From the IMG/VR virus record IMGVR_UViG_3300009177_000094, positions 1 to 29,482 of that record: 29,482 nucleotides of DNA; one strand, written 5' to 3'. The DNA comes from a virus. Within the stretch, counting starts at the first letter, position 1. The number at the start of each line of letters is the position of its first letter. Made by a program: the position numbers and the translations under genes. This document shows positions 19,824 to 27,926 of this stretch, piece by piece. The notes beneath the pieces were generated by a model. The model saw nothing but the letters and a program-made list of their open reading frames with translations. It made no database searches and was not told where the DNA came from.

Positions 19824-21134
19824 CTAATACTCTAAGCCCGTCGCGTAACCCCTCGATTGGATCATCGGCAATTGCTTCTTCAGCCTGGCCCCGATGTCCG
19901 TTCGATACATCGGGGAGTTGGGGACCTTCAAGGTCTTCAAAATGCGGTAGGCCATCGTCGTCGCCTGCCGCACCGAACCACCCGTTCCCGACGCCACCAG
20001 CACGTAGTCGCCGGCCGTCACGAGGCATGGCGAGGTTACTATTTTGCCGTCCTGGTCCTGCGGCGCCGTTCCCAACATCATCTCGCACGGGTGCACGTTC
20101 TCCATCAGCTTGGGCGTCAATCCGTACACCGGCACCCCGCACACCTCCTTGCGGCTGATGTGGGAAAAGGGAAAGTCGGGGATCGCCATCAACACGCCGG
20201 CCGCCGTCAGATCCATTTTCCAGGGCTTCAAGTCTTGCCCGTCTGCGAGCGCGGCCAGCCATTCTGCATGATCTCCGTCGATGAGCGCCTGCTGGATATT
20301 GTAGAGCGGCCATCCGAAGCGCATGGTGAACTCAAGGGGCCACGGATTGCCCGCATCGTCAATGATGCAGTTGATGTCAACGTAGCCGCAGGCCCCCATC
20401 TTCACCAGGGTTTCCTCGAACGGCTTCAGCACCTTGTCGGCCAGCTTGGATTGCTTCACCACCCGCAGGACGGTGCCCATCTCTCCCGTCTGCATCCCGA
20501 GATCGCCGGGCATCATCTTCTTGAATTCCCAGTTCTCGCACCAGCCTTCGCTGAAGCCACCGGGGCCTATCCATCCGCCAACGGCCATCTCTACGCCGGT
20601 GACAAGTTCCTGCAGGATGAACTCCATCCGCTTCCCGGCCTTGTGCCATTTTTCCAGCATGAACACGAGGTCAGCCGGCGTCTTGGCGACATAGCTCATG
20701 TTCTTGTCGGGGCAGTCACCGATCGGCTTGCTGGCGAACGGGCGGTTTTCCTTCTTCACGTAGGCGATGGCATCGGGGTAATTCTTGAAGGTCTTGTAGG
20801 GCGGGATGTCAACGCCGTGCTTCTTGAACATCGCCATGCCGACGCCGCGGTCGATCTCCCAATCGGCTAGGTCCGTCGTGTGCCCGATGATCGGGACGCC
20901 GGCACGCTTCCATGGCTCAAGCTGGGCCATCCATTTTACATTGTCCGGCAGGAAGCAGAAATCGCACCATCTGATCCAATCACGCCAATCGCTCACGCGC
21001 TCGACCAGACCTTTGCCGATCAGCGCTGTCTTGGGATTGTCAGGGCAATAGACCTTGACCTCGTGCCCGTCGTCTAGGCAGCGCAGGTACCAGTCGAGGC
21101 TGAAATATCCTCCATCGATCGCCAGGATTCTCAT
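19824..21134 (-). CDS. PurD-like ATP-grasp ligase in the late operon
   Basis: A 436-residue ATP-grasp enzyme. The N-terminal part is a Rossmann-like pre-ATP-grasp domain (MRILAIDGGYFSLDWYL); the central domain has a nucleotide-binding lysine near FASKPIGD (K136), ILQELVTGVEMAVGG (173-187) and D253/N255 before the metal-binding segment LEFTMRFGWP (267-276), which matches the E-x-N-x-R-F-G-D-P block of PurD (phosphoribosylamine-glycine ligase) with Thr and Trp replacing Asn and Asp. It would join a carboxylate to an amine via an acyl phosphate. The ATG overlaps the ejection-protein stop (ATGA). Lying in a structural operon, it may ligate a small molecule or peptide onto a virion or host component and not serve purine synthesis. 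Confidence 0.75.
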   Translation of the reverse strand: MRILAIDGGYFSLDWYLRCLDDGHEVKVYCPDNPKTALIGKGLVERVSDWRDWIRWCDFCFLPDNVKWMAQLEPWKRAGVPIIGHTTDLADWEIDRGVGMAMFKKHGVDIPPYKTFKNYPDAIAYVKKENRPFASKPIGDCPDKNMSYVAKTPADLVFMLEKWHKAGKRMEFILQELVTGVEMAVGGWIGPGGFSEGWCENWEFKKMMPGDLGMQTGEMGTVLRVVKQSKLADKVLKPFEETLVKMGACGYVDINCIIDDAGNPWPLEFTMRFGWPLYNIQQALIDGDHAEWLAALADGQDLKPWKMDLTAAGVLMAIPDFPFSHISRKEVCGVPVYGLTPKLMENVHPCEMMLGTAPQDQDGKIVTSPCLVTAGDYVLVASGTGGSVRQATTMAYRILKTLKVPNSPMYRTDIGARLKKQLPMIQSRGYATGLEY

Positions 21135-22483
21135 TGGATCGGCTCGGCGCCGGGCAATGTGCCCATGATGTTGAACAGCCGGTTCGCCGTGTTCTGCTGG
21201 CTGTTGGCAAGCGAGCGCTTAGCGAGCGCCTGCGCGCCCAGGCCGATGCCCTCGCCGGCGACGAAGCCGGGAAGGTGGCCCAGACCAGCACCGATGCCGC
21301 CGGCCGCATAGGGCGCAAGACGGCTGGAAAGAAGCTTCAGCACCACGTCGGCCTTGCCGCTCTTCGCTGCGGCGCGCAGCGCTTCCTGCTCTGCCGTCGT
21401 ATAGGCGCGCATCCGCGCCGGGTTGGACAGCATCGTGCGCAGGCCGCTGCGGAAGGTGGCGGTCGGGTTCTCGGCCAGTTTCGCCCGCTCGTCGATCCGC
21501 TCGATATCCCTGATCTTCGCAGCCTGGGACCAAATCTGGCGGCCCTGCTTCAGCGCCGCCGCGCCGTTCTTGCCCGACTGGATATCGCCTTGTGTGGCGC
21601 TGTCCATGCGCCGGCGGAACTCGGACTGGAGGTCCTGGATTTGCTTACCCTCCTTGGACAGCCTGCCGTTGGCGTATTCCTTGTCGATCATGTCGGACAG
21701 GTGCTCGTCGATCTCCTGGGCAGCCTTGAACGTCATGGGCTGGTCTTTGATGGCCTCCAGCCGGCCGACCAGTTTGGTGACGTTGTTCTCGCCGGTCACC
21801 GCCTTGCCGAGCTCTTCCTGCGGCAGAACGCTCTGCGCGTGTTCGAGGAAGGAATTGCTGAATTTCGGCTTGAAGGTCGCGCCAGCGGCATCGGCGGCGG
21901 CGTATTGCTTGGCCGCAAGGGCCTTCATGGCGTCCGAGTTCGCCAGCGGGTTGCGCTCGACCGCCTTGGGCACAATCGAAGCGGCCTTTGACGCCACGCC
22001 CTCGGCCACGCGTGGAGCCGCCCGCGCAGCGCCGCGAACCAGACTTGCCTCCGCGCCAGGCCCAACCATCCCGATCCCGGCATCAGCGATGTTGGCGGCG
22101 GTCTGAGAGCCCGGCAGCTTCGTGTCGCGGATCGGATCGCTGACCAGAGCGCGGCCAGCACCGGTCACCGGCGAGACTGCCTGCTGCGCGCCGCCCAGCG
22201 CCGTGCGGATGCCGCCCATGACGCGCCCGCCCAGATCGGCCTGCTGGTTCATCAGATCGGCCTCGCCCTGCTTCACGTTCGCGCTGCCGGCGGCGAAGTC
22301 CTGGCCGATGTCCTTCGGGATGTTGGCGATCGGGCGCAGCGCAGCCGGAGGCTGCGAAGGGGCGGTGGCGGAATCGCCACTATCCAGCTTGAAACCCGCA
22401 GGAATAGGCGGAAGTTCGGCGGTGGTGGGAGCCGGTTCGGCGGTGTCGAGTTTGAAGCCGGGCGGGAGAGCAGGAAGGTCCAT
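21131..22483 (-). CDS. Internal virion / DNA-ejection protein with N-terminal repeats
   Basis: A 450-residue protein; the ATG at 22483 shares one base with the previous stop (TAATG). The N-terminus carries two copies of a short motif (LPPGFKLD, IPAGFKLD) seen in ejection proteins of podovirus-like phages. A long helical body follows (for example AEQEALRAAAKSGKADVV), and near the C-terminus there is a Gly/Ala-rich segment (YAAGGIGAGLGHLPG, then GEGIGLGAQALA) that could insert in or cross a membrane. Such proteins leave the capsid ahead of the DNA and form a conduit through the cell envelope. Confidence 0.75.
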   Translation of the reverse strand: MDLPALPPGFKLDTAEPAPTTAELPPIPAGFKLDSGDSATAPSQPPAALRPIANIPKDIGQDFAAGSANVKQGEADLMNQQADLGGRVMGGIRTALGGAQQAVSPVTGAGRALVSDPIRDTKLPGSQTAANIADAGIGMVGPGAEASLVRGAARAAPRVAEGVASKAASIVPKAVERNPLANSDAMKALAAKQYAAADAAGATFKPKFSNSFLEHAQSVLPQEELGKAVTGENNVTKLVGRLEAIKDQPMTFKAAQEIDEHLSDMIDKEYANGRLSKEGKQIQDLQSEFRRRMDSATQGDIQSGKNGAAALKQGRQIWSQAAKIRDIERIDERAKLAENPTATFRSGLRTMLSNPARMRAYTTAEQEALRAAAKSGKADVVLKLLSSRLAPYAAGGIGAGLGHLPGFVAGEGIGLGAQALAKRSLANSQQNTANRLFNIMGTLPGAEPIQ

Positions 22484-24087
22484 TACTGCACCGGTACCCA
22501 TGACTTACCATCGGGGCTCAAGGTCATCTTCTCACCGTTCGGCCCGGTGATCGTGGGACCTTGGGAGGCCGGCGCCGGGGCGTCGTCCTTCTTGCCGCCC
22601 ACCCGCTGGCCCTTGATCGCCTGCTCATAGGTCTGGATGCGGTTCTGCCCCTCGCCCTTCATCGCCTCGGCCACGGCATCGAACGACTTGGGCGTCATGT
22701 TGACGTTGGCCCACTTCTGCGCCTCTTCCATCGCGCCCTGGTGAAGCTGGGCGGTCGATGCCTGGCCACCGGACAGGATGCGGGCGGATTCCGCCGCCAC
22801 CGCGCTCATGTGGTAGAACAGGCTCGAATAAGCCGGGTCGCCGGTCCACTTCTCTTCGCCGCGAGCGATGGCGTTGATGATCGGCGACAGGTCCGAGGAA
22901 CCCATCTTCTTCAGATCGCCCTTCACCTGGTCGATATTGTAGTCGAGCTGGCCGACCGCCTGCTTCGTCGCGCCCAGCATCTGGGTAAGCTGACCGGAAC
23001 TCTTCTTGCCACTCTGGAACTCGATCGACCGGTTGGCGAGTTCCTGGCCGGCTTCCTCGTCGGACATGCCGGGGTTCTGCGCCTTGATCTCCTGCCGGGC
23101 ATCGGACATGGCCTGCGCTCGAGCGCGAACAGCCTCCTTGCCGTAGCCGGGGATGATCTGGTTCAGCGGCTGGCCGGTCGCCACCTGGGCGGCAATGGCC
23201 TTGCGGTCCTCCGGTGTGGTCGGAATTCCGCCCTGAGCATCAGCGAGTTTCTTCTGGTCGAGCGTGAGACGGCCCTGCTCAACTCCCAGCCGCTGACCTT
23301 CCAGACCGATGCGCTGCCCCGCCTGTCCCTCGTCCACCCGGTCGTGGCGCGAGGTCTCGGTGATCCTCTGCTGCTCCAGCGTGTTCTTGATGTGGTTCTG
23401 CACCGCTTCGGCCTGATCCTTGAACACCGGCTGAAGCGTCTTCAACTGCTCAAGCTTCTGGTTCATCAGCATGGCGAACAGCGTCGGGTTGTTCTTCGAC
23501 GCTGGTACGGACTGGAAAATCTCGTTCGCCATCTGCTGGCCGATTTGCTTGAACTGTGCCATCGGGTCGCCAGGAGGCGCAGGAGAGGCCCCTGGCATCG
23601 GCGCGGGCATGGGTGTTCCTTGCGGTCCAGGGGCTGCTGGCGGGCCACCGGGCGCGGGCGGCGGGGCCATCGGAGGCGGCATGGAGCCATCCGAGTTCGG
23701 CTGATTGGCTGCTGCGTTCAGCGCGGCCTGCTCTGGGCTGCCGGCAGCAGGGCTCAGGGGATCGTATCCACCGCCACCGGGACCGATTGTGGAGGGACCG
23801 AAAAGAGACGGCACTGACGGCTGACCCGGCATCGGCTGCTGTCCGGTCTGCGGCGGCGGGGGAGGCATCTGCGGAGCGCCGACGGGCTGGGCACCGGGCA
23901 AGCCGCCACCGCCGTAGGACTGCAACAGCGCGGCATCGGACATCTGCTGCCGCTGGAGTTGCGCCTGCTGCTGTTCCTGCGCCTGCTGTTCGATTGCCAG
24001 CCGCTGGAGGGCAATCTGCCGTTGCAGAGCCTGATCCTGCGCTTGCTGATAGCCGCCCGCGACGGCGCCGAGACCGGAGAGGTTCAT
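22483..24087 (-). CDS. Internal virion / ejection protein, Gln- and Pro-rich N-terminus
   Basis: A 534-residue protein. The first 50 residues are an almost pure Gln/Ala/Leu coiled coil (LQRQIALQRLAIEQQAQEQQ), then a 130-residue Pro/Gly/Met-rich linker, then a long helical region (residues about 180-330) and a mixed C-terminal domain ending in ITGPNGEKMTLSPDGKSWVP. It lies one base after the previous gene. Low complexity, coiled coils and its place among ejection-type genes make an internal virion role most likely; a tail-associated role is the alternative. Confidence 0.65.
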   Translation of the reverse strand: MNLSGLGAVAGGYQQAQDQALQRQIALQRLAIEQQAQEQQQAQLQRQQMSDAALLQSYGGGGLPGAQPVGAPQMPPPPPQTGQQPMPGQPSVPSLFGPSTIGPGGGGYDPLSPAAGSPEQAALNAAANQPNSDGSMPPPMAPPPAPGGPPAAPGPQGTPMPAPMPGASPAPPGDPMAQFKQIGQQMANEIFQSVPASKNNPTLFAMLMNQKLEQLKTLQPVFKDQAEAVQNHIKNTLEQQRITETSRHDRVDEGQAGQRIGLEGQRLGVEQGRLTLDQKKLADAQGGIPTTPEDRKAIAAQVATGQPLNQIIPGYGKEAVRARAQAMSDARQEIKAQNPGMSDEEAGQELANRSIEFQSGKKSSGQLTQMLGATKQAVGQLDYNIDQVKGDLKKMGSSDLSPIINAIARGEEKWTGDPAYSSLFYHMSAVAAESARILSGGQASTAQLHQGAMEEAQKWANVNMTPKSFDAVAEAMKGEGQNRIQTYEQAIKGQRVGGKKDDAPAPASQGPTITGPNGEKMTLSPDGKSWVPVQ

Positions 24088-24088
24088 A

Positions 24089-25045
24089 TCAGCCTCCCCA
24101 AGCCGGCACGGCGCCGGGGTCCTGATACTGCGTGATCGGCTGGTACTGGAGCGTGCTGCCGTACGTCCCGCCGCTCACCGGCTGTGGACCGCCGAACAGC
24201 TGCTGGCCGTAGCCCGAGAGCGCCGACAGCCCCGCGCCGAGGTTCTGGCCGTTCACCTGTGCCTGGTTGAACCCGGCCTGCTGCCCTGCCTGACCGATCT
24301 GGAGATAGTTGCCGGCCGCCGTGGACTGGTTCCCATACAGGCCCGAGGACGTGCCAAGCGCGCCGAGGCCCGCGTTCTGAATGCCGTTATAGGTGCTGTA
24401 CGGCAGGGACGAGCCGGTAAGCCATGCCTGCGCGCCAGCACTGCCGAGGTTGCCCGCCGCCGAATAGGCGTTTCCGCCCTGACCCAGATACTGGCCGTAC
24501 GACTGCAATCCGGACTGCTCACGCGCAAGCTGGTTGTTGCGCCAGTCGATGTTGAAGTTGCCCAGCGTCTGGCCGAGGACGCCGGCACCGTAGGGGGAGT
24601 TACCGACGCCCGTGGCCGACAGCCCGGCCAGGGTCTGGTCGCGCGTCTGCTGCAGCGTCCGGTTATAGAGCGCGTTCTGTGGATCGAACGCCGTGCGGAG
24701 TTCATCGCCCGCCGCCGCAAATCCCCTGTTCGCCTGCCGGCCGAGGTTCGTGGCATCATGCCGAAGCTGCGGCGAGAGCGTGTAATCGAGATAATGCCCG
24801 GCGCTTCTCGCGCCCTGCATGGTCTGCGTCTCGTACGGGTTATTGATGATCCTGCCGGCGAGGTTCGCGCCCGACCCGGCGTTCCGGCCGAGACCCGCGA
24901 TGGCGCTCTGATCGGCGGTGTCGGCCCCGGCTTGGTTGGTCGGGATGTAGGCCGAGCCGCCCTGACCGTTCCCGCCCGCCATGTTTGAGATGGAACTCGC
25001 CGTGCTGGCAACGGCAGCGATGGCGCCAACATAGGCAAAAGGCAT
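24089..25045 (-). CDS. Small ejection-type virion protein (Gly/Gln/Ala-rich)
   Basis: A 318-residue protein. The ATG at 25045 is preferred over one at 25072 because GGAG lies seven bases before it. The N-terminus is a short hydrophobic helix (AYVGAIAAVASTASSIS), typical of the small podovirus ejection proteins (P22 gp7 or T7 gp14 type). The remainder is rich in Gly, Gln, Asn, Ala and Tyr (LGQGGNAYSAAGNLGSAG, and similar), a flexible sequence compatible with passing through the tail. Its upstream neighbour is the AspH-type hydroxylase. Confidence 0.7.
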   Translation of the reverse strand: MPFAYVGAIAAVASTASSISNMAGGNGQGGSAYIPTNQAGADTADQSAIAGLGRNAGSGANLAGRIINNPYETQTMQGARSAGHYLDYTLSPQLRHDATNLGRQANRGFAAAGDELRTAFDPQNALYNRTLQQTRDQTLAGLSATGVGNSPYGAGVLGQTLGNFNIDWRNNQLAREQSGLQSYGQYLGQGGNAYSAAGNLGSAGAQAWLTGSSLPYSTYNGIQNAGLGALGTSSGLYGNQSTAAGNYLQIGQAGQQAGFNQAQVNGQNLGAGLSALSGYGQQLFGGPQPVSGGTYGSTLQYQPITQYQDPGAVPAWGG

Positions 25046-25058
25046 GTGCGCTCTCCAG

Positions 25059-25616
25059 CTAAGGGAGGTCACCCTCGGTGCGGCAACACAAGATCAAAGT
25101 CACCCGCTCGGTGTCCCCATCATTATGAACACTATGTACCCGCAAATTGTCGAACGTCCAAGCTTCTCCTGGGCGCATGTGCACCCGGTCATGCTCGCAC
25201 TGATTCCAGCAATCGGGGTTGTTGACGATCGGCAGGTAGATTTTGCAATTGTGGAACTCGGCGTGCCATGAGCCCCGGTCATCATGCGGCAGTATCTGCC
25301 CGCCGGGCGGAATGCGCGTGATCAGGATCGCGCCCAGGTGCGTAGCCTCGACCAGCCGCATCAGGTCGAACACGATCGGCTTCAGCGCCGGCAGCGCATA
25401 CCAAGCCGGGTAGAACTCGCCCCAATGCGGCTCCCGGTAGTTCTTCGGCTCCATCAGCTCGCCGAGCGGGCGGTAGCGAACCCAGATATCCGTCATCTCG
25501 GCATGGACGCCCGAGCGGCGCTGCGGGTTGGCATTCCACAGTTCGGGCGAGCGCTCGAGCTGGTCGCGCAGCGGGCGGATATCGATCCCGCTCTTGAGCA
25601 GGGTGAAGTTTTTCAC
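25059..25616 (-). CDS. Aspartyl/asparaginyl beta-hydroxylase-type 2-oxoglutarate oxygenase
   Basis: A 185-residue Fe(II)/2-oxoglutarate dioxygenase of the AspH class. Starts at GTG in a GTGA overlap with the sulfotransferase stop. The iron-binding H-x-D is in PPGGQILPHDD (H111, D113), the distal His in FDNLRVHSVHN (H161, H164 alternative) and the 2-oxoglutarate Arg in DTERVTLI (R171), all within the usual AspH spacing. The first 80 residues are a variable cap. Members hydroxylate Asp/Asn side chains in proteins, and some act on small molecules. Here the target may be a virion protein, as the gene stands between tail and ejection genes. Confidence 0.85.
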   Translation of the reverse strand: MKNFTLLKSGIDIRPLRDQLERSPELWNANPQRRSGVHAEMTDIWVRYRPLGELMEPKNYREPHWGEFYPAWYALPALKPIVFDLMRLVEATHLGAILITRIPPGGQILPHDDRGSWHAEFHNCKIYLPIVNNPDCWNQCEHDRVHMRPGEAWTFDNLRVHSVHNDGDTERVTLILCCRTEGDLP

Positions 25617-26161
25617 AGCGCCATCCCATACATGGCCCGCAGCCCGGCCATGTTCTTCGTCCCGGCGTCGATCACCGATTTGGCGTCGGTCTGCACGTTC
25701 ACGCCGCTCCAGAGGTCCCACCAAGGCATTGTCAAAGCATTGCCGAGACAATGCCGAAACAACCAATCGTAGGTCTCGAAGTCGTTCAGCTCCTCGAACC
25801 GGACCACGATGGCATGACGCAGCCAGGAGGCCCGTTCCAGCGCGGCGGCAAGGTGGTCGAGGAAGGGGCTGGTCATCGGGAAGCCGATCCGCGCCATGCT
25901 GGCCCGCACATCCTCTGTCTTGCGCCTAACGATCACCATGCGCGTCCGTGGGAGGCTTGCGGCGATGTCCTCGGCACGGAGGCCCAGCATGGTATCGGAC
26001 AGCCCCACACCAGCCCGCAGCGTCTCCAGCACCTCTTCGAAGCTGGTCATGGTGGCGGTGCCCTCATGCCGGCACTCGCGCCCGCCGTAGGACAGGAAGT
26101 TCGCCAGCCAGGCGGTTCGGCTCCGGGGCAGGCCGAGGACGCAGAACGGGTTATTCGGCAT
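25613..26161 (-). CDS. Sulfotransferase-like P-loop protein
   Basis: A 182-residue protein of the PAPS-dependent sulfotransferase fold. The PAPS 5'-phosphosulfate loop is LPRSRTAWL (residues 11-19), with the usual following helix, and the 3'-phosphate segment is RMVIVRRKTEDVRASM (74-89), where R79/R80 and S88 are candidate contacts. It is shorter than cellular enzymes (typically 250-350 residues), so the acceptor-binding part is small. The ATG at 26161 overlaps the previous gene by 11 bases. The acceptor is unknown; candidates are hydroxylated residues made by the neighbouring oxygenase, or surface sugars. Confidence 0.8.
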   Translation of the reverse strand: MPNNPFCVLGLPRSRTAWLANFLSYGGRECRHEGTATMTSFEEVLETLRAGVGLSDTMLGLRAEDIAASLPRTRMVIVRRKTEDVRASMARIGFPMTSPFLDHLAAALERASWLRHAIVVRFEELNDFETYDWLFRHCLGNALTMPWWDLWSGVNVQTDAKSVIDAGTKNMAGLRAMYGMAL

Positions 26162-26621
26162 CGACCGGAACCACATCCACGACCAGGTGTATCCGGTCGT
26201 TCATGCCGAGGTTGATCTCGCTGTGCAGCATCCGGTGATTGAGCAGCACAAGCTGGCCGACCGGCGCCACCATCGCATCGCCGCCGCAGTAGAGCCAAGC
26301 GGCCGGAGATGGGACGAGGCACACATGCACACGCACCATCTGCTCCGTCTCGACGCTCTTTTCCTCCTGCCAGGGCGTGAAGCCACCCGGTGGCAAGGAG
26401 ACGATCTCGGCGCGGCGGATGAGGCAGTCGCGGTCACCGCCGACCAGCCGCTTGATCCGGTTCAGCAGGTTCTTCGCCGACTTGAACTTGTCCAGGATCG
26501 GGCGGTCGCCGTCGCCGTCGCGCAGCATGATCGAGCCGCCCATGAAACTGTCGCGGTGCCTGACCAGCAGGTTGGCGGTCATCATCGACACGTCGATGAA
26601 GCCGAGGGAGCGGAGGCTCAT
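26151..26621 (-). CDS. AspH-like oxygenase homologue with degenerate iron site
   Basis: A 156-residue protein sharing the AspH core with its neighbour: LPPGGFTPW (residues 76-84), VRVHVCLVPS (96-105) and HSEINLGMNDRIHLVVD (133-149). In the position of the iron-binding H-x-D it has W84-Q-E86, so the first His is missing and Asp is replaced by Glu, while the distal His (H133) and the 2-oxoglutarate Arg (R143) remain. It may be inactive, a regulatory partner of the active hydroxylase, or use a changed metal site. It ends where the sulfotransferase begins (11-base overlap) and starts just after the GH76-like gene. Confidence 0.7.
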   Translation of the reverse strand: MSLRSLGFIDVSMMTANLLVRHRDSFMGGSIMLRDGDGDRPILDKFKSAKNLLNRIKRLVGGDRDCLIRRAEIVSLPPGGFTPWQEEKSVETEQMVRVHVCLVPSPAAWLYCGGDAMVAPVGQLVLLNHRMLHSEINLGMNDRIHLVVDVVPVDAE

Positions 26622-26624
26622 TTG

Positions 26625-27926
26625 TCAGTGCAACGAGGCATAGTAGCCTGCCTGGATCAGGTTGGCGCCCTGCGCCGAGACCATCTCAACCAAGTTCACG
26701 TTGTTCGGCGACTGGTTGTTGTACCAGACGCCTTGGCACGGGCCCTGCCAGTCGCCGCCATAGCTGAAATACTGGCATGTGTCGTTGTTCACGACCGAGT
26801 TGGCCGTATTCACCAGCGTGGTCTTGTCGGCCTGAGTGCCCGCCGGCCCAGTCAGCAGCGGAACAACCTCGTTCGCGTAATAATACGCCGCGAAAGCGTT
26901 GTCGAAGGCATCCCTGTCGTCCAGTAGGATGTTGCCGGAGACCGTCTCACGGGTCTTTATCCCGGTCGCCGTCAGGTTCATGCGGGTGAGATAGGCGAGC
27001 GTCCCGGTCTCGTTGTATAGACGGGCCTCCAGAACCGCGAACGCCATATTGCCCTCCAGCAGCGTCACGCTCCCGGCCAGGGCGATGGAATTGGGCGTCG
27101 CGCAGTTCTGCGAGACGCCGTACGTGTTCGCGCCGTTCACCTGAGTATCGATCCAGAGCAGGCCATCGACAGGGTAGCTTGTGACCGCAGGGTTTGAGCA
27201 TCCCGTAATCGTCTGGCCGTTGCGGAACAGCGCGTTGACCATCCAGGATTCCAGAGAGAGCGCCCGCGTGTGATAGGTCGCGTCTGCCGTGTCTTGCCAA
27301 TACTGGTAGGTCGCGAGAGCGTATTGCGCCTGATAACTCGCCTTTGTGGTCCTAGTGTCGTCGTACCAAAGGCCGCCACCCAATGTGCTGTCCTGCCAGC
27401 GCGTCCAGGCGCAATCGAGGATTGCCTGGGCGTACTGCCGGGCAACATCGTCACCGGTCGCCTCATATAACTCTATGATCCCGCTTGCTCCCCATGCGGC
27501 ATCATCCTGTGCGGTGCTGACCGTATTGGCGACGGCCCCACAGGTCTGCATGTTGCCCAGCGTGTAGGTGGCCTTAATGAATGCCCATGTGGCCGTCAGG
27601 CGCGAGAGCGCGTCGGATGAGCCAGTGACCTTCCAATACGAGTAGGTGACATTGATCGACTGAGCGAAGCTCCAAAGGTTGAACTTGTGGAAGGTCTGTT
27701 GCGACAGCGGCTGGATCAGCGCGCCGCTGCCGTTCAGATTGATCAGGTTGTAATTGCCGCTGGTCAGGTTACCGAAATAGAAAAGGCTGTTCGTGTTGCG
27801 GTAAGCCGCCGTGGCCGAGGTCGCAAGCGATGGGATCGCGTTGCCGTTGCTTCGGCCGCCGATCTGAGCCTGTGCTGAAACGGCACCGAGCAGAAAAAGC
27901 AGCGCTATGCCAAGCCTGCGGATCAC
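26625..27926 (-). CDS. Exported GH76-like glycoside hydrolase (tail depolymerase candidate)
   Basis: A 433-residue protein with a GTG start in a GTGA overlap. A signal peptide is clear: basic MIRRLG, hydrophobic IALLFLLGAVS, cleavage after AQA near residue 20. The mature part looks like an alpha/alpha barrel of the GH76 (alpha-1,6-mannanase) type: the catalytic Asp pair lies in AQDDAAWGASGI (D141, D142), and GGGLWYDD (183-190) is the matching substrate loop. It probably cuts a host surface polysaccharide. A secretion signal on a tail-region protein is unusual for a phage. Confidence 0.75.
   Translation of the reverse strand: MIRRLGIALLFLLGAVSAQAQIGGRSNGNAIPSLATSATAAYRNTNSLFYFGNLTSGNYNLINLNGSGALIQPLSQQTFHKFNLWSFAQSINVTYSYWKVTGSSDALSRLTATWAFIKATYTLGNMQTCGAVANTVSTAQDDAAWGASGIIELYEATGDDVARQYAQAILDCAWTRWQDSTLGGGLWYDDTRTTKASYQAQYALATYQYWQDTADATYHTRALSLESWMVNALFRNGQTITGCSNPAVTSYPVDGLLWIDTQVNGANTYGVSQNCATPNSIALAGSVTLLEGNMAFAVLEARLYNETGTLAYLTRMNLTATGIKTRETVSGNILLDDRDAFDNAFAAYYYANEVVPLLTGPAGTQADKTTLVNTANSVVNNDTCQYFSYGGDWQGPCQGVWYNNQSPNNVNLVEMVSAQGANLIQAGYYASLH

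Noticed and set aside
19857-20870. 337-codon plus-strand open frame
   Set aside because: Antisense to the ATP-grasp gene, whose motifs are clear.
22561-23817. 418-codon plus-strand open frame
   Set aside because: Antisense shadow of the Gln/Pro-rich ejection protein; composition (Arg, His, Leu-rich) is typical of shadows.
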